Shown piece by piece: positions 17,444-26,307 of a stretch of DNA of 64,000 bases. The stretch covers positions 5,456,001-5,520,000 of the forward strand of contig NZ_JAGPYQ010000001.1 of assembly GCF_018070025.1 (NCBI RefSeq), read 5' to 3'. A program made the translations under genes and the position numbers. The stretch's first letter is position 1. The number at the start of each line of letters is the position of its first letter. The notes under the pieces were generated by a model. It worked only from the letters and a program-made list of their open reading frames with translations. It had not been told where the DNA came from and did no database searches. The stretch is from Streptomyces liliiviolaceus. GTDB taxonomy: Bacteria; Actinomycetota; Actinomycetes; Streptomycetales; Streptomycetaceae.

Positions 17444-18208
17444 GTGACCACCGTAATCGTGCAGCTTTCCGACGCCGTCGTCCGCCGCTCCGACGACCCC
17501 AGGCCCGAGCCGCGTCTGGTGCGGCTGAGCCCGGGCCAGAGCGCCGAGTTCGGGCGGGGTAAGCCCGGAACACCGCTGCCCATCCCCTTGCGCGACCCCG
17601 CGGTGTCGCGCTGCGCCGGACAGGTGGCCGCCGTGGAGGACTACTGGCGCCTTTCGAATTACAGCGCCGAGGCCACGTACGTCGTGGAGAACCTCGAAGG
17701 CGCGGGAGAACACATCCGTGTCGCACCGGGACGGATTGGTGCACCCGTCCCGTTCGAACTGTCCCGCGTAATTCTGCCATCGGCCGAAAACCCCATGGAA
17801 TTCAAGGTGTTCGCACCCCAGCACGCGTATACGGAAGCAGGGTGCGACAACGCTGCCGGGGAACCGACCACGAGCCCCTTCTCGCTGAACCCCACGTCCA
17901 AGTATTTCCTGGTCCTGCTGGCGCTGTGCGAGCCCCGGCTGCGCTCCCCTTCGAGCGCGGCCGTCCCGGGCGTGGGAGACGTCCTCGAACGGCTGCGAGG
18001 ACTGCCGGGTTGCCAAGATCTGACCCGGTCCGCGCTCAATTACCACATCGACTATCTCGCCGACACGAAGCTGCGGCTGCGGGAGGGCCCGGGCGGTTCG
18101 TACGGCGAGCCGGGAGGCAAGCGCGAACGGCTGGTCAGCCTCGCGCTGCGGTTCAATCTGGTCCGTGAAGAGCATTTGGCCCTGCTCCCCCCAGCCGTCA
18201 GACGCTGA
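17444..18208 (+). CDS. FHA-domain protein with C-terminal winged-helix-like region
   Basis: A 254-residue cytoplasmic protein. The N-terminal half carries a degenerate forkhead-associated pattern: AEFGRG (strand with Gly-Arg), AVSRCAGQVAAVEDYWRLSN (the usual S-R-x-H site, here S-R-C) and YVVENL. FHA domains bind phosphothreonine. The C-terminal half (YFLVLLALCEPRLRS, LTRSALNYHIDYLADTKLRLRE, RERLVSLALRFNLV) looks like a winged helix. Start GTG 17444 follows GGGGA; upstream in-frame codons add no domain. It lies 19 bp before a Ser/Thr kinase gene and is the likely phosphorylation-dependent partner or output. Confidence 0.75.
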   Translation: MTTVIVQLSDAVVRRSDDPRPEPRLVRLSPGQSAEFGRGKPGTPLPIPLRDPAVSRCAGQVAAVEDYWRLSNYSAEATYVVENLEGAGEHIRVAPGRIGAPVPFELSRVILPSAENPMEFKVFAPQHAYTEAGCDNAAGEPTTSPFSLNPTSKYFLVLLALCEPRLRSPSSAAVPGVGDVLERLRGLPGCQDLTRSALNYHIDYLADTKLRLREGPGGSYGEPGGKRERLVSLALRFNLVREEHLALLPPAVRR

Positions 18209-18227
18209 ACCGAAAGGCTCCCCCAGG

Positions 18228-19775
18228 ATGAACAGCTCGCACCCCACTCCCCCGCTCGACCCCGCGCCCGGATACCGCATCTCGGACTGGGAGATCACCG
18301 GCCTGATCGGCTCGGGCAGCTGGGGCAGTGTGTATGCAGCCGAGAAGGTCGTCGACGGTGCCGCGGGCGGCTCGGCCGTCGCCGTCAAGCTCCTGCGCAC
18401 CGACCTGCTGACCCCGGGACAGCGTGCGTCGATGGAGGAACTGGCTCGCAAGGAAGCTCGGTTCAGTACGGAGGCGGACCACCCCCATCTCGTACGCACC
18501 CACGCGGTCGTGACCCTGAGGGATCCCGAGCGGCCCGAACTGGACGGCATGACGGCACTGGTGATGGACCGTGCGGAGCGCAGCCTCCAGGATGTCCTGG
18601 CGGCCGGCGGGACCGGGCGCCCGCTGCCGGAGGCCGAGCGCATCCTCAGCGGGGTGGCTTCCGGACTGGCACACATGCACACGCACGGCTGGATCCACGC
18701 GGACCTCAAGCCCGCGAACATCCTCCTCGGTCCCGAACGGGCCGTGTGGCTGGCGGACTTCGGGCTCACCGTCGAACTGGAGGGCACGCACGCGTACGTT
18801 CCGCCGCTGGGGTCGCTCGACCACGTGCCCCCGGAGTGGTGGTCGGAGCGCACCGGCGTCCACGGCACGACCGTGCGCAAGACGGCGGACATCTGGGCGT
18901 TCGGGGTGCTGGCGCACCAGGTGCTGACGGGTGGCCTGCATCCGTTCCCTGGCGGGACGGCGCGGGCTCGTTCGCTGGCCGCCCAGGCCTACGCCAACGG
19001 TTCGGCCCCGCTGCGCCTGGACGACTCCCTCGGACCGGAGTGGCGCAAGCTGATCGTGGAGTGCCTGGCTCCCGATCACGCCTCCAGGGCGGCCCTGGAC
19101 GCGGGTGAACTGTCCCGCCGGGTGGGGGCGTTGCACGCCGAGCGCCTTCCCCGGCCCGTGTACAGACGTCCGGCGGTCCTGCTCGCCGCCGGTCTCACCG
19201 CCTGCGCCGCCGTCGCCGGCACCTTAGTGGCCTTCGTGCCCTCCGACGGCAAGGACGCCCCGGAGAAGTCGAAGTCCTCGGCGACCGCGACCGCGCTCTC
19301 CGACACCGCGCTGCCCGGGGCCATCCCCGCCGACTCCGATGTGCCCGTCTCGCTGCGGCGGATCATCACCGACGCCGCGAAGCGGTGCACCGACGAGGAG
19401 GTCACCCCCGCTCTGCTGGCCGCGATGCTCAAGGCCGAGAGCGGTTTCGACCCGAAGGCGTCCCGGCCCGCCACCGGTGAGCACGGCATCGCCATGTGGA
19501 CGCCCGCGGTCTTCAAGGCATGGGCGGTGGACGGGGACCGCGACGGGGACAAGGACTACATGTCGCCCGCCGACGCCATCGGCACGATGTCCGTGTTCAC
19601 CTGCTGGCTCGACCAGCGCTTCAAGCAGAACGATCTGCGGGAGAACCTGCCGGGTCTGATCGCGGCCGGTTACCGCACGAGCGACCGGACCGTCATCGAG
19701 GCCGGTGGCGTACCCAAGGACGTGCAGCCCTACGTGGACGAGGTCCTCGCCAACCTCAAGGAGTACACGGCCTGA
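18228..19775 (+). CDS. Ser/Thr protein kinase fused to an extracytoplasmic lytic-transglycosylase-like domain
   Basis: A 515-residue membrane protein. Kinase domain about 20-300: Gly loop GSGSWG (28-33), Lys54, catalytic loop HADLKPAN (Asp159; HAD instead of HRD), DFG (177-179) and PPEWW where APE is usual. A helix at about 315-337 crosses the membrane. Residues about 370-515 match a soluble-lytic-transglycosylase fold, with ALLAAMLKAESGFDP giving the catalytic-type Glu404, then HGIAMWTP and AAGYRTSDRT. So cell-wall contact outside may control phosphorylation inside. Codon 333 is TTA, so translation should depend on the bldA tRNA. Confidence 0.85.
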   Translation: MNSSHPTPPLDPAPGYRISDWEITGLIGSGSWGSVYAAEKVVDGAAGGSAVAVKLLRTDLLTPGQRASMEELARKEARFSTEADHPHLVRTHAVVTLRDPERPELDGMTALVMDRAERSLQDVLAAGGTGRPLPEAERILSGVASGLAHMHTHGWIHADLKPANILLGPERAVWLADFGLTVELEGTHAYVPPLGSLDHVPPEWWSERTGVHGTTVRKTADIWAFGVLAHQVLTGGLHPFPGGTARARSLAAQAYANGSAPLRLDDSLGPEWRKLIVECLAPDHASRAALDAGELSRRVGALHAERLPRPVYRRPAVLLAAGLTACAAVAGTLVAFVPSDGKDAPEKSKSSATATALSDTALPGAIPADSDVPVSLRRIITDAAKRCTDEEVTPALLAAMLKAESGFDPKASRPATGEHGIAMWTPAVFKAWAVDGDRDGDKDYMSPADAIGTMSVFTCWLDQRFKQNDLRENLPGLIAAGYRTSDRTVIEAGGVPKDVQPYVDEVLANLKEYTA

Positions 19776-19787
19776 CACATCGGGCCC

Positions 19788-19821
19788 GGGGCCGCCCCTG
19801 ACATGCGTCAGGAGCGGTCCC
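19788..19821 (+). terminator. Hairpin after the kinase gene
   Basis: A 15-bp arm at 19788-19802 pairs with 19807-19821 at 13 of 15 positions around a 4-base loop. There is no T tract, as is common in Streptomyces. Confidence 0.6.
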
Positions 19822-19885
19822 GGCCGTCCCCCGCATAGCGTCGGCGGATCATTCCGACACCGTACGCAACAGGGGGCATCTGATC

Positions 19886-21250
19886 ATGCGGCACTTCTCA
19901 TCCCTCCGCAGCGGGCCGGGAGCGGCCGCCCGCAGCGGGCCGAAGGCGGCGCGGCGGGCCCTGCTCCCGGTGGGCGCCCTGCTGCTCGCTCTGGCGGCAG
20001 CGGGCACCAGCGCGTCCGCCGCTCCGGCCGCACCGGGTGGCGCGACGGCCGAGGACGGAGGCACGGTCTCCCCCGCGACCGCCCAGGTCGAGGTCCCGGC
20101 CGATGTCACCGCCGGTGTCGCGGTCTACGACCGGCAGACCGGTACCTTCACCGAGCAGCTGAACACGAGCACGCAGTTCCGCTCGGCATCCGTCGTCAAG
20201 CTGCTGCTGGTGCTCGACTTCTTCCGGAACCGCGGTCCGAACTACACGATCCCGGCCGCCGACCGCGCCCTGCTGGAACCGATGCTCCGCAGCAGCGACG
20301 ACGACGCGGCGGACCACTACTGGGAGGTCAACGGCGGCGCGGCGATCATCGAGCGCATGAAGCAGGACCTCGCCCTGAACGACACGGCCGGTCCGCCCGC
20401 GGGGTACGAGGGCTACTGGGGTTACACGGCCGTCTCGGCCCGGGACACGGTCAAGATCTACCGCTACATCCTGGAGCAGGCCGCGGCGCCCGTACGGGAG
20501 TTCATCATGTCCAACCTGCGGCAGTCGACGCGCTGCGCCTCGGACTCCTTCGACCAGCACTTCGGCATTCCCGGCGCCTTCGAGAAGCCCTGGGCCGTCA
20601 AGCAGGGCTGGTCGGGCGAGTACGAGAAGGGCACCTGCGGTCCGGACGGCGCGAGGAACGCGACCGCGGCGTCGAAGTCCGCGGGCCGGGATGCCGCAGG
20701 AGCGAAGTCGGCGGACGCGAAGCCCAAGGGCACGAAGTCCAAGAGTACGAAGTCCGCGGGTGCCGAGCCCAAGGGTGCGAAGTCCGCGGATGCCGAGCCC
20801 AAGGGCACGAAGTCCGCGGAGTCGGTGAACCTGTCCCGGCCCGCCCTGCACACCACCGGCACGGTCGGCTCGGGCGACCGGACCATCGTCGCCGTCCTCA
20901 CCCTGCACCCGCTCGGCACCACCTACGGCCAGGCCTACACCGACATCGGCAGGCTGACCCGCAGTCTCGACGTGCCCGGCGCGACCAGGCCGGCCGGAAA
21001 GTGGTACGGCACCTGGGGTGAGCGGGTCGCCGTCCGGACGGCGACCACCACCGGGTCGGACTCCAAGACCCGGCTGCCCGCCGGCGTGGAGGTCCTGATC
21101 AGCTGCCAGAAGCAGGGCGAGACCGTCTCCGTACCGCCGTACACCAACAACTGGTGGGCGTATCTGCCCCAGTACGGCGGCTACATGTCCAACATCTACG
21201 TCAGCGCTCCGGACAACAAGCTGCCCGACGTGCCGGTCTGCGCCTCCTGA
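19886..21250 (+). CDS. Secreted SxxK serine hydrolase (class A beta-lactamase-like) with Lys-rich insert
   Basis: A 454-residue exported protein. A basic N-terminus and hydrophobic core (LLPVGALLLALAAAG) end in an Ala-rich cleavage site near residue 46. The catalytic SxxK is SVVK (Ser102, Lys105), an SDD at about 137-139 sits where SDN is expected, and KQG (239-241) stands in for KTG. Directly after KQG, residues about 257-313 form a low-complexity insert of Lys/Gly/Ser/Ala/Pro-Glu repeats, then the fold resumes (TIVAVLTLHPLG). The last 70 residues look like an SH3-type beta domain (GVEVLISCQKQGETVS). It may act on peptidoglycan next to the kinase, by inference. Confidence 0.82.
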   Translation: MRHFSSLRSGPGAAARSGPKAARRALLPVGALLLALAAAGTSASAAPAAPGGATAEDGGTVSPATAQVEVPADVTAGVAVYDRQTGTFTEQLNTSTQFRSASVVKLLLVLDFFRNRGPNYTIPAADRALLEPMLRSSDDDAADHYWEVNGGAAIIERMKQDLALNDTAGPPAGYEGYWGYTAVSARDTVKIYRYILEQAAAPVREFIMSNLRQSTRCASDSFDQHFGIPGAFEKPWAVKQGWSGEYEKGTCGPDGARNATAASKSAGRDAAGAKSADAKPKGTKSKSTKSAGAEPKGAKSADAEPKGTKSAESVNLSRPALHTTGTVGSGDRTIVAVLTLHPLGTTYGQAYTDIGRLTRSLDVPGATRPAGKWYGTWGERVAVRTATTTGSDSKTRLPAGVEVLISCQKQGETVSVPPYTNNWWAYLPQYGGYMSNIYVSAPDNKLPDVPVCAS

Positions 21251-21287
21251 CGTCCACCGGGCCCCGGACAGCACCTCGTGACCGGCC

Positions 21288-21323
21288 CCGTGGGGGCACC
21301 GCGCAACCGCGGTACCCCCACGG
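21288..21323 (+). terminator. Strong hairpin after the serine hydrolase gene
   Basis: Sixteen-base arms (21288-21303 and 21308-21323) pair at 15 positions around the loop CAAC. Confidence 0.75.
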
Positions 21324-21472
21324 CTCGTTCGGCCGGCAGGACTTTGAACACTCACAGTACAAAGTATGGACATGCCAAGTGAAAGCCCCGTAGGTTGGCG
21401 GCGCACCGCAGCCACGTCAGAGAAGACCGGAACGCAATCCGGCACGGTCCGGTCCCGCTTCATGGAGGACCG

Positions 21473-24400
21473 TTGTCCCACCATCAGTTCCTGCGTGCCC
21501 GAAGACTTCTCACCTCCCTACTGACCGGGGCCGTTCTGACCGGCGGCCTCCTCGCCGCACCGGGGTCCTCGGCCGCCACGCCCGCCGCCGCGGCCATTCC
21601 GCCCCAGGAGCCCGGGGTCACCCTGCGCGTGTTCGACGTGCAGACACCGCTGAGCAAGCTGTGCACCCTCAAGCCCGGCCAGACCCCCAACCACGACGCG
21701 CTCAAGTCGACGGTGGACTGGTCCACGACCGATGACTTCGGCGGCTTCTCCGACCGGTTCGTCTCGGAGGTGACCGGCTATCTGGTCGTGCCGAGCGACG
21801 GCACCTACGGTCTGCGCCTGACCAGCGACGACGGCTCCCGGCTGAGCATCGACGGCGCCACCGTCATCGACCACGACGGACTCCACGGCGCGGAGCCCAA
21901 GGACACCTCCGTCCAGCTCACGGCGGGCTCGCACCCCCTGCGCATCGAGCACTTCGAGCGGGACGGCGGGCAGGAGCTGCGCCTCGCCTGGAAGCCGCCG
22001 GGCGCGAGCGACTTCACGACCGTGCCGCGCGAATCGCTGAGCACGGACGCCGGAGTCGTACGGGTCACAGCCCCCGGGCGCAAGGAGTGCGAGGCGAGCG
22101 GCGACACCCCCGGCGACGGCCTCCCGCTCACCGACGTACGCCCCGACCTGGACCTCACCGATCTGCGTCCCGACGGCTTCGAACCGCAGGTCACCGGGAT
22201 GGACTGGCTGCCCGACGGACGGCTGGCGATCAGTACCTGGGGCGGCTCCGACAACGTTGCCGGGGAGGTGTACCTGCTCGACAACGTGACCGGCGAGACC
22301 AGCAAGGACAAGGTCACCGTCAAGAAGGTGGCGAGCGGGCTGCGGGAGCCCATGGGCATCAAGTACGTGGACGGCTCGCTGTACGTCTCGCAGAAACACG
22401 AACTGACCCGGCTCGTCGACAAGAACCGCGACGACGTGGCCGACGAGTACCGCACCGTCGCGACGTGGCCGTACGGCAAGAACTTCCACGAGTTCGCCTT
22501 CGGACTCCTGTACCGCGACGGCTACTTCTACGTGAACCTCTCCGTCTCCATCAACCTCGGCGGCGCGACCACCGTTCCGCAGCCGGCGCCGGGCCGCGGG
22601 ACCACGTACAAGGTCAGCAAGAAGAGCGGGAAGATCAGTCCGATCGCGGGCGGTCTGCGGACGCCGAACGGGATCGGCTGGGGGCCGGAGGGCGAGATCT
22701 TCGCCACGGACAACCAGGGCGGCTGGCTGCCCTCGTCGAAGCTCGTGCACGTCAAGCAGGGCCGCTTCTTCAACCACTACACCGAGCCGTCCGGTGCCTT
22801 CGACGCGGCCACTCCGACCGCGCCGGTGCTGTGGCTGCCGCAGAACGAGATAGCCAACTCGCCCTCGACACCCCTGTATGTGAAGAAGGGGCAGTTCAAG
22901 GGTCAGATGCTGATCGGCGACGTGACCTACGGCGGTCTGCAGCGCGCGTACCTGGAGAAGGTCAAGGGCCAGTACCAGGGCGCCGTGTTCCGCTACACGC
23001 AGGGCCTCGAAGCCGGTGTGAACCGCCTCAGCTACGGTCCCGACGGCTCGATCTACGCCGGTGGTCTGGGCGCGGACGGCAACTGGGGCCAGGAGGGCAA
23101 GCTCAAGTTCGGTCTGCAGAAGCTCACGCCCAACGGCGGCAACACCTTCGACATCAAGACGATGCGTGCCGTACCGGGCGGCTTCGACCTGACCTACACC
23201 CAGCCGGTGTCGGAGAAGACCGCCGAGGAACTGGCGAAGCACTACAAGGCCGAGCAGTGGCGGTACACCCCGACCAGCGACTACGGCGGTCCGAAGATCG
23301 CCGAAGAGGTGCTTCCCGTGCGGTCGGCCGAGCTGTCCGGGGACAAGCGCACCGTGAAGCTGCGGCTGGACGATCTGAAGCCCGGCCGGGTCGTGCACCT
23401 GCGCTCCCCGCGCCCCTTCACCTCCGAGTCCGGTGAGTCGCTGTGGAACACCGAGGCCTGGTACACGCTCAACGCCATGCCCGGCAAGCAGCCGCCCGCC
23501 GCCACCACGTACGAGGCCGAGGAGGCCCGGCTCACGGGCGTGGCCGGCGTCGCCACGGACCACGTCGGCTACTCCGGCAGCGGGTTCGTCGCGCGGTACA
23601 ACACGGAGGGCAAGGTCGGCACGACCTTCGACGTACAGGTCAAGAAGTCGGGCACGTACGACGTCAACCTGCGCTACTCCAACGGCCCGAACCCGTTCGA
23701 GGGGACCAAGTCGCTCTCCCTGTACGCCAACGGGAAGAAACTGCGGCAGGTGAAGCTCGCCTCCACCAGCAACTGGGACACCTGGTCCACGCAGACCGAA
23801 CAGGTGAAGCTGCGCAAGGGCGACAACACCATCTCCTACCGTTACGAGGCCGGGGACACCGGCCATGTCAACCTCGACCTGATCACCGTCCGGCCCAAGG
23901 GTGCGCCCCTCACCCTCTTCGACGGGACCGCGGCCTCACAGTCGCAGTGGCAGCACACGGACGGCCGACGGCTTCAGTGGCCGCTCGCCGACGAGGGGTC
24001 CATGGAGGTGTGCTGCGGTGACATCCGGACCGTCGACGCCTACCAGGACTTCAAGCTGCACGCCGAGTTCCGGGTCCCGCTGCTGCCCGACGACGTCACC
24101 GGGCAGAACCGAGGGAACAGCGGGATCTTCATCCAGGACCGCTATGAGCTGCAGATCCTCGACTCCTACGGTGACACCACCCTGGACACCAACGAGGCCG
24201 GAGCCATCTATCTGAAGAAGGCGCCGGACGTCAACGCGGCCAAGGCGCCCGAGACCTGGCAGACGTACGACATCGTCTTCCGTGCCGCCCGCTACGACGA
24301 CAGCGGCAAGAAGACGGCGGACGCCCGGCTGACCGTGGTGTGGAACGGTCAGAAGGTGCACGACGACATCACCCTCGACAGCCCCACCGCCTCGGGGCGT

Positions 24401-24490
24401 GCCGAGACGCCGTCGACGGGGCCGATCCGGCTGCAGGACCACGGGAACAAGGTCAGGTTCCGCAACATCACACTGGAGCCGCTCTCATGA
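21473..24490 (+). CDS. Secreted multidomain protein: PA14, beta-propeller, CBM and 3-keto-disaccharide-hydrolase-like (DUF1080) domains
   Basis: A 1005-residue exported protein. Signal peptide about 1-38 (LLTSLLTGAVLTGGLLAAPG). A PA14-like beta domain spans about 45-190 (GYLVVPSDGTYGLRLTSDDGSRLSIDG). A six-bladed sugar-dehydrogenase/NHL-like propeller follows to about 590 (GMDWLPDGRLAISTWGG, RTPNGIGWGPEGEIFATDN). A CBM6/35-like module spans about 680-810 (TYEAEEARLTGVAGVA). The C-terminal 190 residues match DUF1080 (NSGIFIQDRYELQILDSYG). Likely binds and processes an extracellular glycan. Start TTG 21473 has GGAGG 4 bases upstream; an ATG at 21395 would place the signal peptide internally. 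Confidence 0.82.
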   Translation: MSHHQFLRARRLLTSLLTGAVLTGGLLAAPGSSAATPAAAAIPPQEPGVTLRVFDVQTPLSKLCTLKPGQTPNHDALKSTVDWSTTDDFGGFSDRFVSEVTGYLVVPSDGTYGLRLTSDDGSRLSIDGATVIDHDGLHGAEPKDTSVQLTAGSHPLRIEHFERDGGQELRLAWKPPGASDFTTVPRESLSTDAGVVRVTAPGRKECEASGDTPGDGLPLTDVRPDLDLTDLRPDGFEPQVTGMDWLPDGRLAISTWGGSDNVAGEVYLLDNVTGETSKDKVTVKKVASGLREPMGIKYVDGSLYVSQKHELTRLVDKNRDDVADEYRTVATWPYGKNFHEFAFGLLYRDGYFYVNLSVSINLGGATTVPQPAPGRGTTYKVSKKSGKISPIAGGLRTPNGIGWGPEGEIFATDNQGGWLPSSKLVHVKQGRFFNHYTEPSGAFDAATPTAPVLWLPQNEIANSPSTPLYVKKGQFKGQMLIGDVTYGGLQRAYLEKVKGQYQGAVFRYTQGLEAGVNRLSYGPDGSIYAGGLGADGNWGQEGKLKFGLQKLTPNGGNTFDIKTMRAVPGGFDLTYTQPVSEKTAEELAKHYKAEQWRYTPTSDYGGPKIAEEVLPVRSAELSGDKRTVKLRLDDLKPGRVVHLRSPRPFTSESGESLWNTEAWYTLNAMPGKQPPAATTYEAEEARLTGVAGVATDHVGYSGSGFVARYNTEGKVGTTFDVQVKKSGTYDVNLRYSNGPNPFEGTKSLSLYANGKKLRQVKLASTSNWDTWSTQTEQVKLRKGDNTISYRYEAGDTGHVNLDLITVRPKGAPLTLFDGTAASQSQWQHTDGRRLQWPLADEGSMEVCCGDIRTVDAYQDFKLHAEFRVPLLPDDVTGQNRGNSGIFIQDRYELQILDSYGDTTLDTNEAGAIYLKKAPDVNAAKAPETWQTYDIVFRAARYDDSGKKTADARLTVVWNGQKVHDDITLDSPTASGRAETPSTGPIRLQDHGNKVRFRNITLEPLS

Positions 24491-24526
24491 CCCGAAGCGA
24501 TGTGCGGTGAGGTGAAGTGATCTGAG

Positions 24527-24554
24527 GCCGGGCCCGGTTGACACCGGGCCCGGC
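24527..24554 (+). terminator. Perfect 12-bp stem terminator
   Basis: GCCGGGCCCGGT (24527-24538) pairs exactly with 24543-24554 around the loop TGAC, 36 bp after the multidomain gene. Confidence 0.82.
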
Positions 24555-24660
24555 TCTCGTACGTGGGGTCTGCCGGGGGTCGGCGGTAGTGCCTGCGGTA
24601 CCCCGGGCCGGGCAGCGTATGGGTTCGTGACGGCCCCTGTCCGCGCGGGAATCTAGGGGC

Positions 24661-26079
24661 ATGACGCGAAGCAAGGCAGTAATCATTCCCTCGGTCCTCC
24701 TCTCCCTCGGCGCCATGGCGGTCGCCACCCCCGCCCTCGCGGACGCGGTGAAGGGCTCACCGGACCCGGCTCCGGTCTCTGCGGCGGCCACCACGACCAC
24801 GTCCCGGGGCGTGGCTTCCGGGCAGAGCCTGGAGAGTGTGGTCGACGCCATCGAACGCAGTGCCCGCACCCTGAAGAGCACGCGTCCCGAGGGCGGTCTG
24901 CGGGACCTCGACGCGCTGGGCCGCATGGTCGGCGACGCCGACGTGGTGGGCCTGGGCGAAGCCACCCACGGTTCGCAGGACTTCTTCCAGATGAAGCACC
25001 GGGTCTTCCGCTACCTGGTCGAGAAGAAGGGCTTCCGCACCTTCTCCCTGGAGCTGGCCTGGAGCAGCGGCGTACGGGTCAACGAGTATGTGCTGTACGG
25101 CAAGGGCGAGTTGAAGGACATAGCACGCGAGGAGTTCCAGGGCGCGTACCGGATCTGGAACAACCAGGACTACATCGACCTCATCGAGTGGATGCGTGAC
25201 TACAACCGCAGCCACCCGAAGGACCCGGTGCGGTTCATGGGCAACGACATGGGCTACGCGGGGCCGGAGTCTTACGAGCGGGTGACGGACTACGTGGGCC
25301 GCGAACACCCCCAACTGCTTGAGCGCGTCACGGAGTTGTACCGCGGGCTGGCTCCGACCACCGACGCGGGCACCTACAGCGACCAGTATCTGCAACTGCC
25401 GCTCGCCGAGCGTGCGGAGCGGTCCGAGCGGACCCGGAAGGTGTACGAGCTGCTGCGGGACCAGCGGCCGGCGCGCGGCGACCGGCAGGCGCACCTGTGG
25501 GCCGTGCAGCACGCCAGGGCCATTCACCAGATGGCCAAGGGCTACTCGCTCGACGTCACCGACGAGGCCGAGGTCACGAAGATGATGCGAATGCGCGACG
25601 AGGTGATGGCCGAGAACGTGGCGTGGTGGCACAAGCACACCGGCGACAAGGTCCTGCTGTCGGCGCACAACACCCATGTGTCCTACGACTCGTTCGACGA
25701 GCGATACCCCAAGACCCAAGGGGCCTTCCTGCACGATGTGTTGGGCAAGGACTACGTCAGCATCGGCTTCAGCTTCCACCAGGGCGCGTTCGCGGCGTTC
25801 GGCGCCGACGACAACGTGATGCGGACCTACCGGGTGGGCGCGGCTCCGGCGGGCTCCAACGAGGACACCCTGGACAAGGTCCGCCAGGAGGACTACATCC
25901 TCGACATGCGTACGGCTCCCAACGCCGCCCGTGCCTGGCTGGCGAAGCCGCGTGTCACGTACAACATCGGCGCGGGGTGGCCCGACCCGATGACGTACAA
26001 GATCGGCCTCGGGAAGGCGCACGACATCCTCATCCATCTGAACGAGGTCGAGGCCACCGAGTATCTGGGCACTCCCTGA
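24661..26079 (+). CDS. Exported erythromycin-esterase-family protein
   Basis: A 472-residue protein. Residues 1-27 form a Sec signal peptide (IPSVLLSLGAMAVATPALA then DAV). The erythromycin esterase fold follows, with GLGEATHGSQDFFQMKHR (His in EATHG), FSLELAW, RFMGNDMGY and LLSAHNTHVSYD, which carry the conserved Glu and His residues of the EreA/EreB/succinoglycan-biosynthesis family. Cytosolic members hydrolyse macrolide lactones; an exported one could act on extracellular macrolides or polysaccharide esters. The ATG follows AGGGG. It is bounded by a terminator upstream, so it is its own unit. Confidence 0.88.
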   Translation: MTRSKAVIIPSVLLSLGAMAVATPALADAVKGSPDPAPVSAAATTTTSRGVASGQSLESVVDAIERSARTLKSTRPEGGLRDLDALGRMVGDADVVGLGEATHGSQDFFQMKHRVFRYLVEKKGFRTFSLELAWSSGVRVNEYVLYGKGELKDIAREEFQGAYRIWNNQDYIDLIEWMRDYNRSHPKDPVRFMGNDMGYAGPESYERVTDYVGREHPQLLERVTELYRGLAPTTDAGTYSDQYLQLPLAERAERSERTRKVYELLRDQRPARGDRQAHLWAVQHARAIHQMAKGYSLDVTDEAEVTKMMRMRDEVMAENVAWWHKHTGDKVLLSAHNTHVSYDSFDERYPKTQGAFLHDVLGKDYVSIGFSFHQGAFAAFGADDNVMRTYRVGAAPAGSNEDTLDKVRQEDYILDMRTAPNAARAWLAKPRVTYNIGAGWPDPMTYKIGLGKAHDILIHLNEVEATEYLGTP

Positions 26080-26170
26080 CCCCTCGGATCGTCCGGGTCC
26101 CCCACCACGCTCGCTAGTGTCGCCAGAAACTGGCTGTGTATCTTCGTCGCACCCCTTGTAGGCCCAGAAG

Positions 26171-26178
26171 TGTCGACA
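26171..26178. promoter_or_regulatory. TGTCGACA site upstream of the beta-helix gene
   Basis: An 8-bp palindrome, in context AAGTGTCGACAGTAAC, 129 bp before the start of the beta-helix protein. The same palindrome occurs at the GntR promoter and the FAH operon promoter. Confidence 0.45.
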
Positions 26179-26307
26179 GTAACGTTCAGTCGAACCTCGC
26201 CTGCAGGCCTTCTCCATGGGTTCGCCCGCCGACCGCCACCTGCGCCGTGCGCCGCTCCGGTGACGGTCGGCCATGCCCGAATGCACTGGAAGACAAGGGA
26301 GTTCACA

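Noticed and set aside
21344..21372. Possible promoter TTGAAC with downstream TATGGA before the multidomain gene
   Set aside because: Spacing (15 bp) and weak -10 do not support it enough to list.
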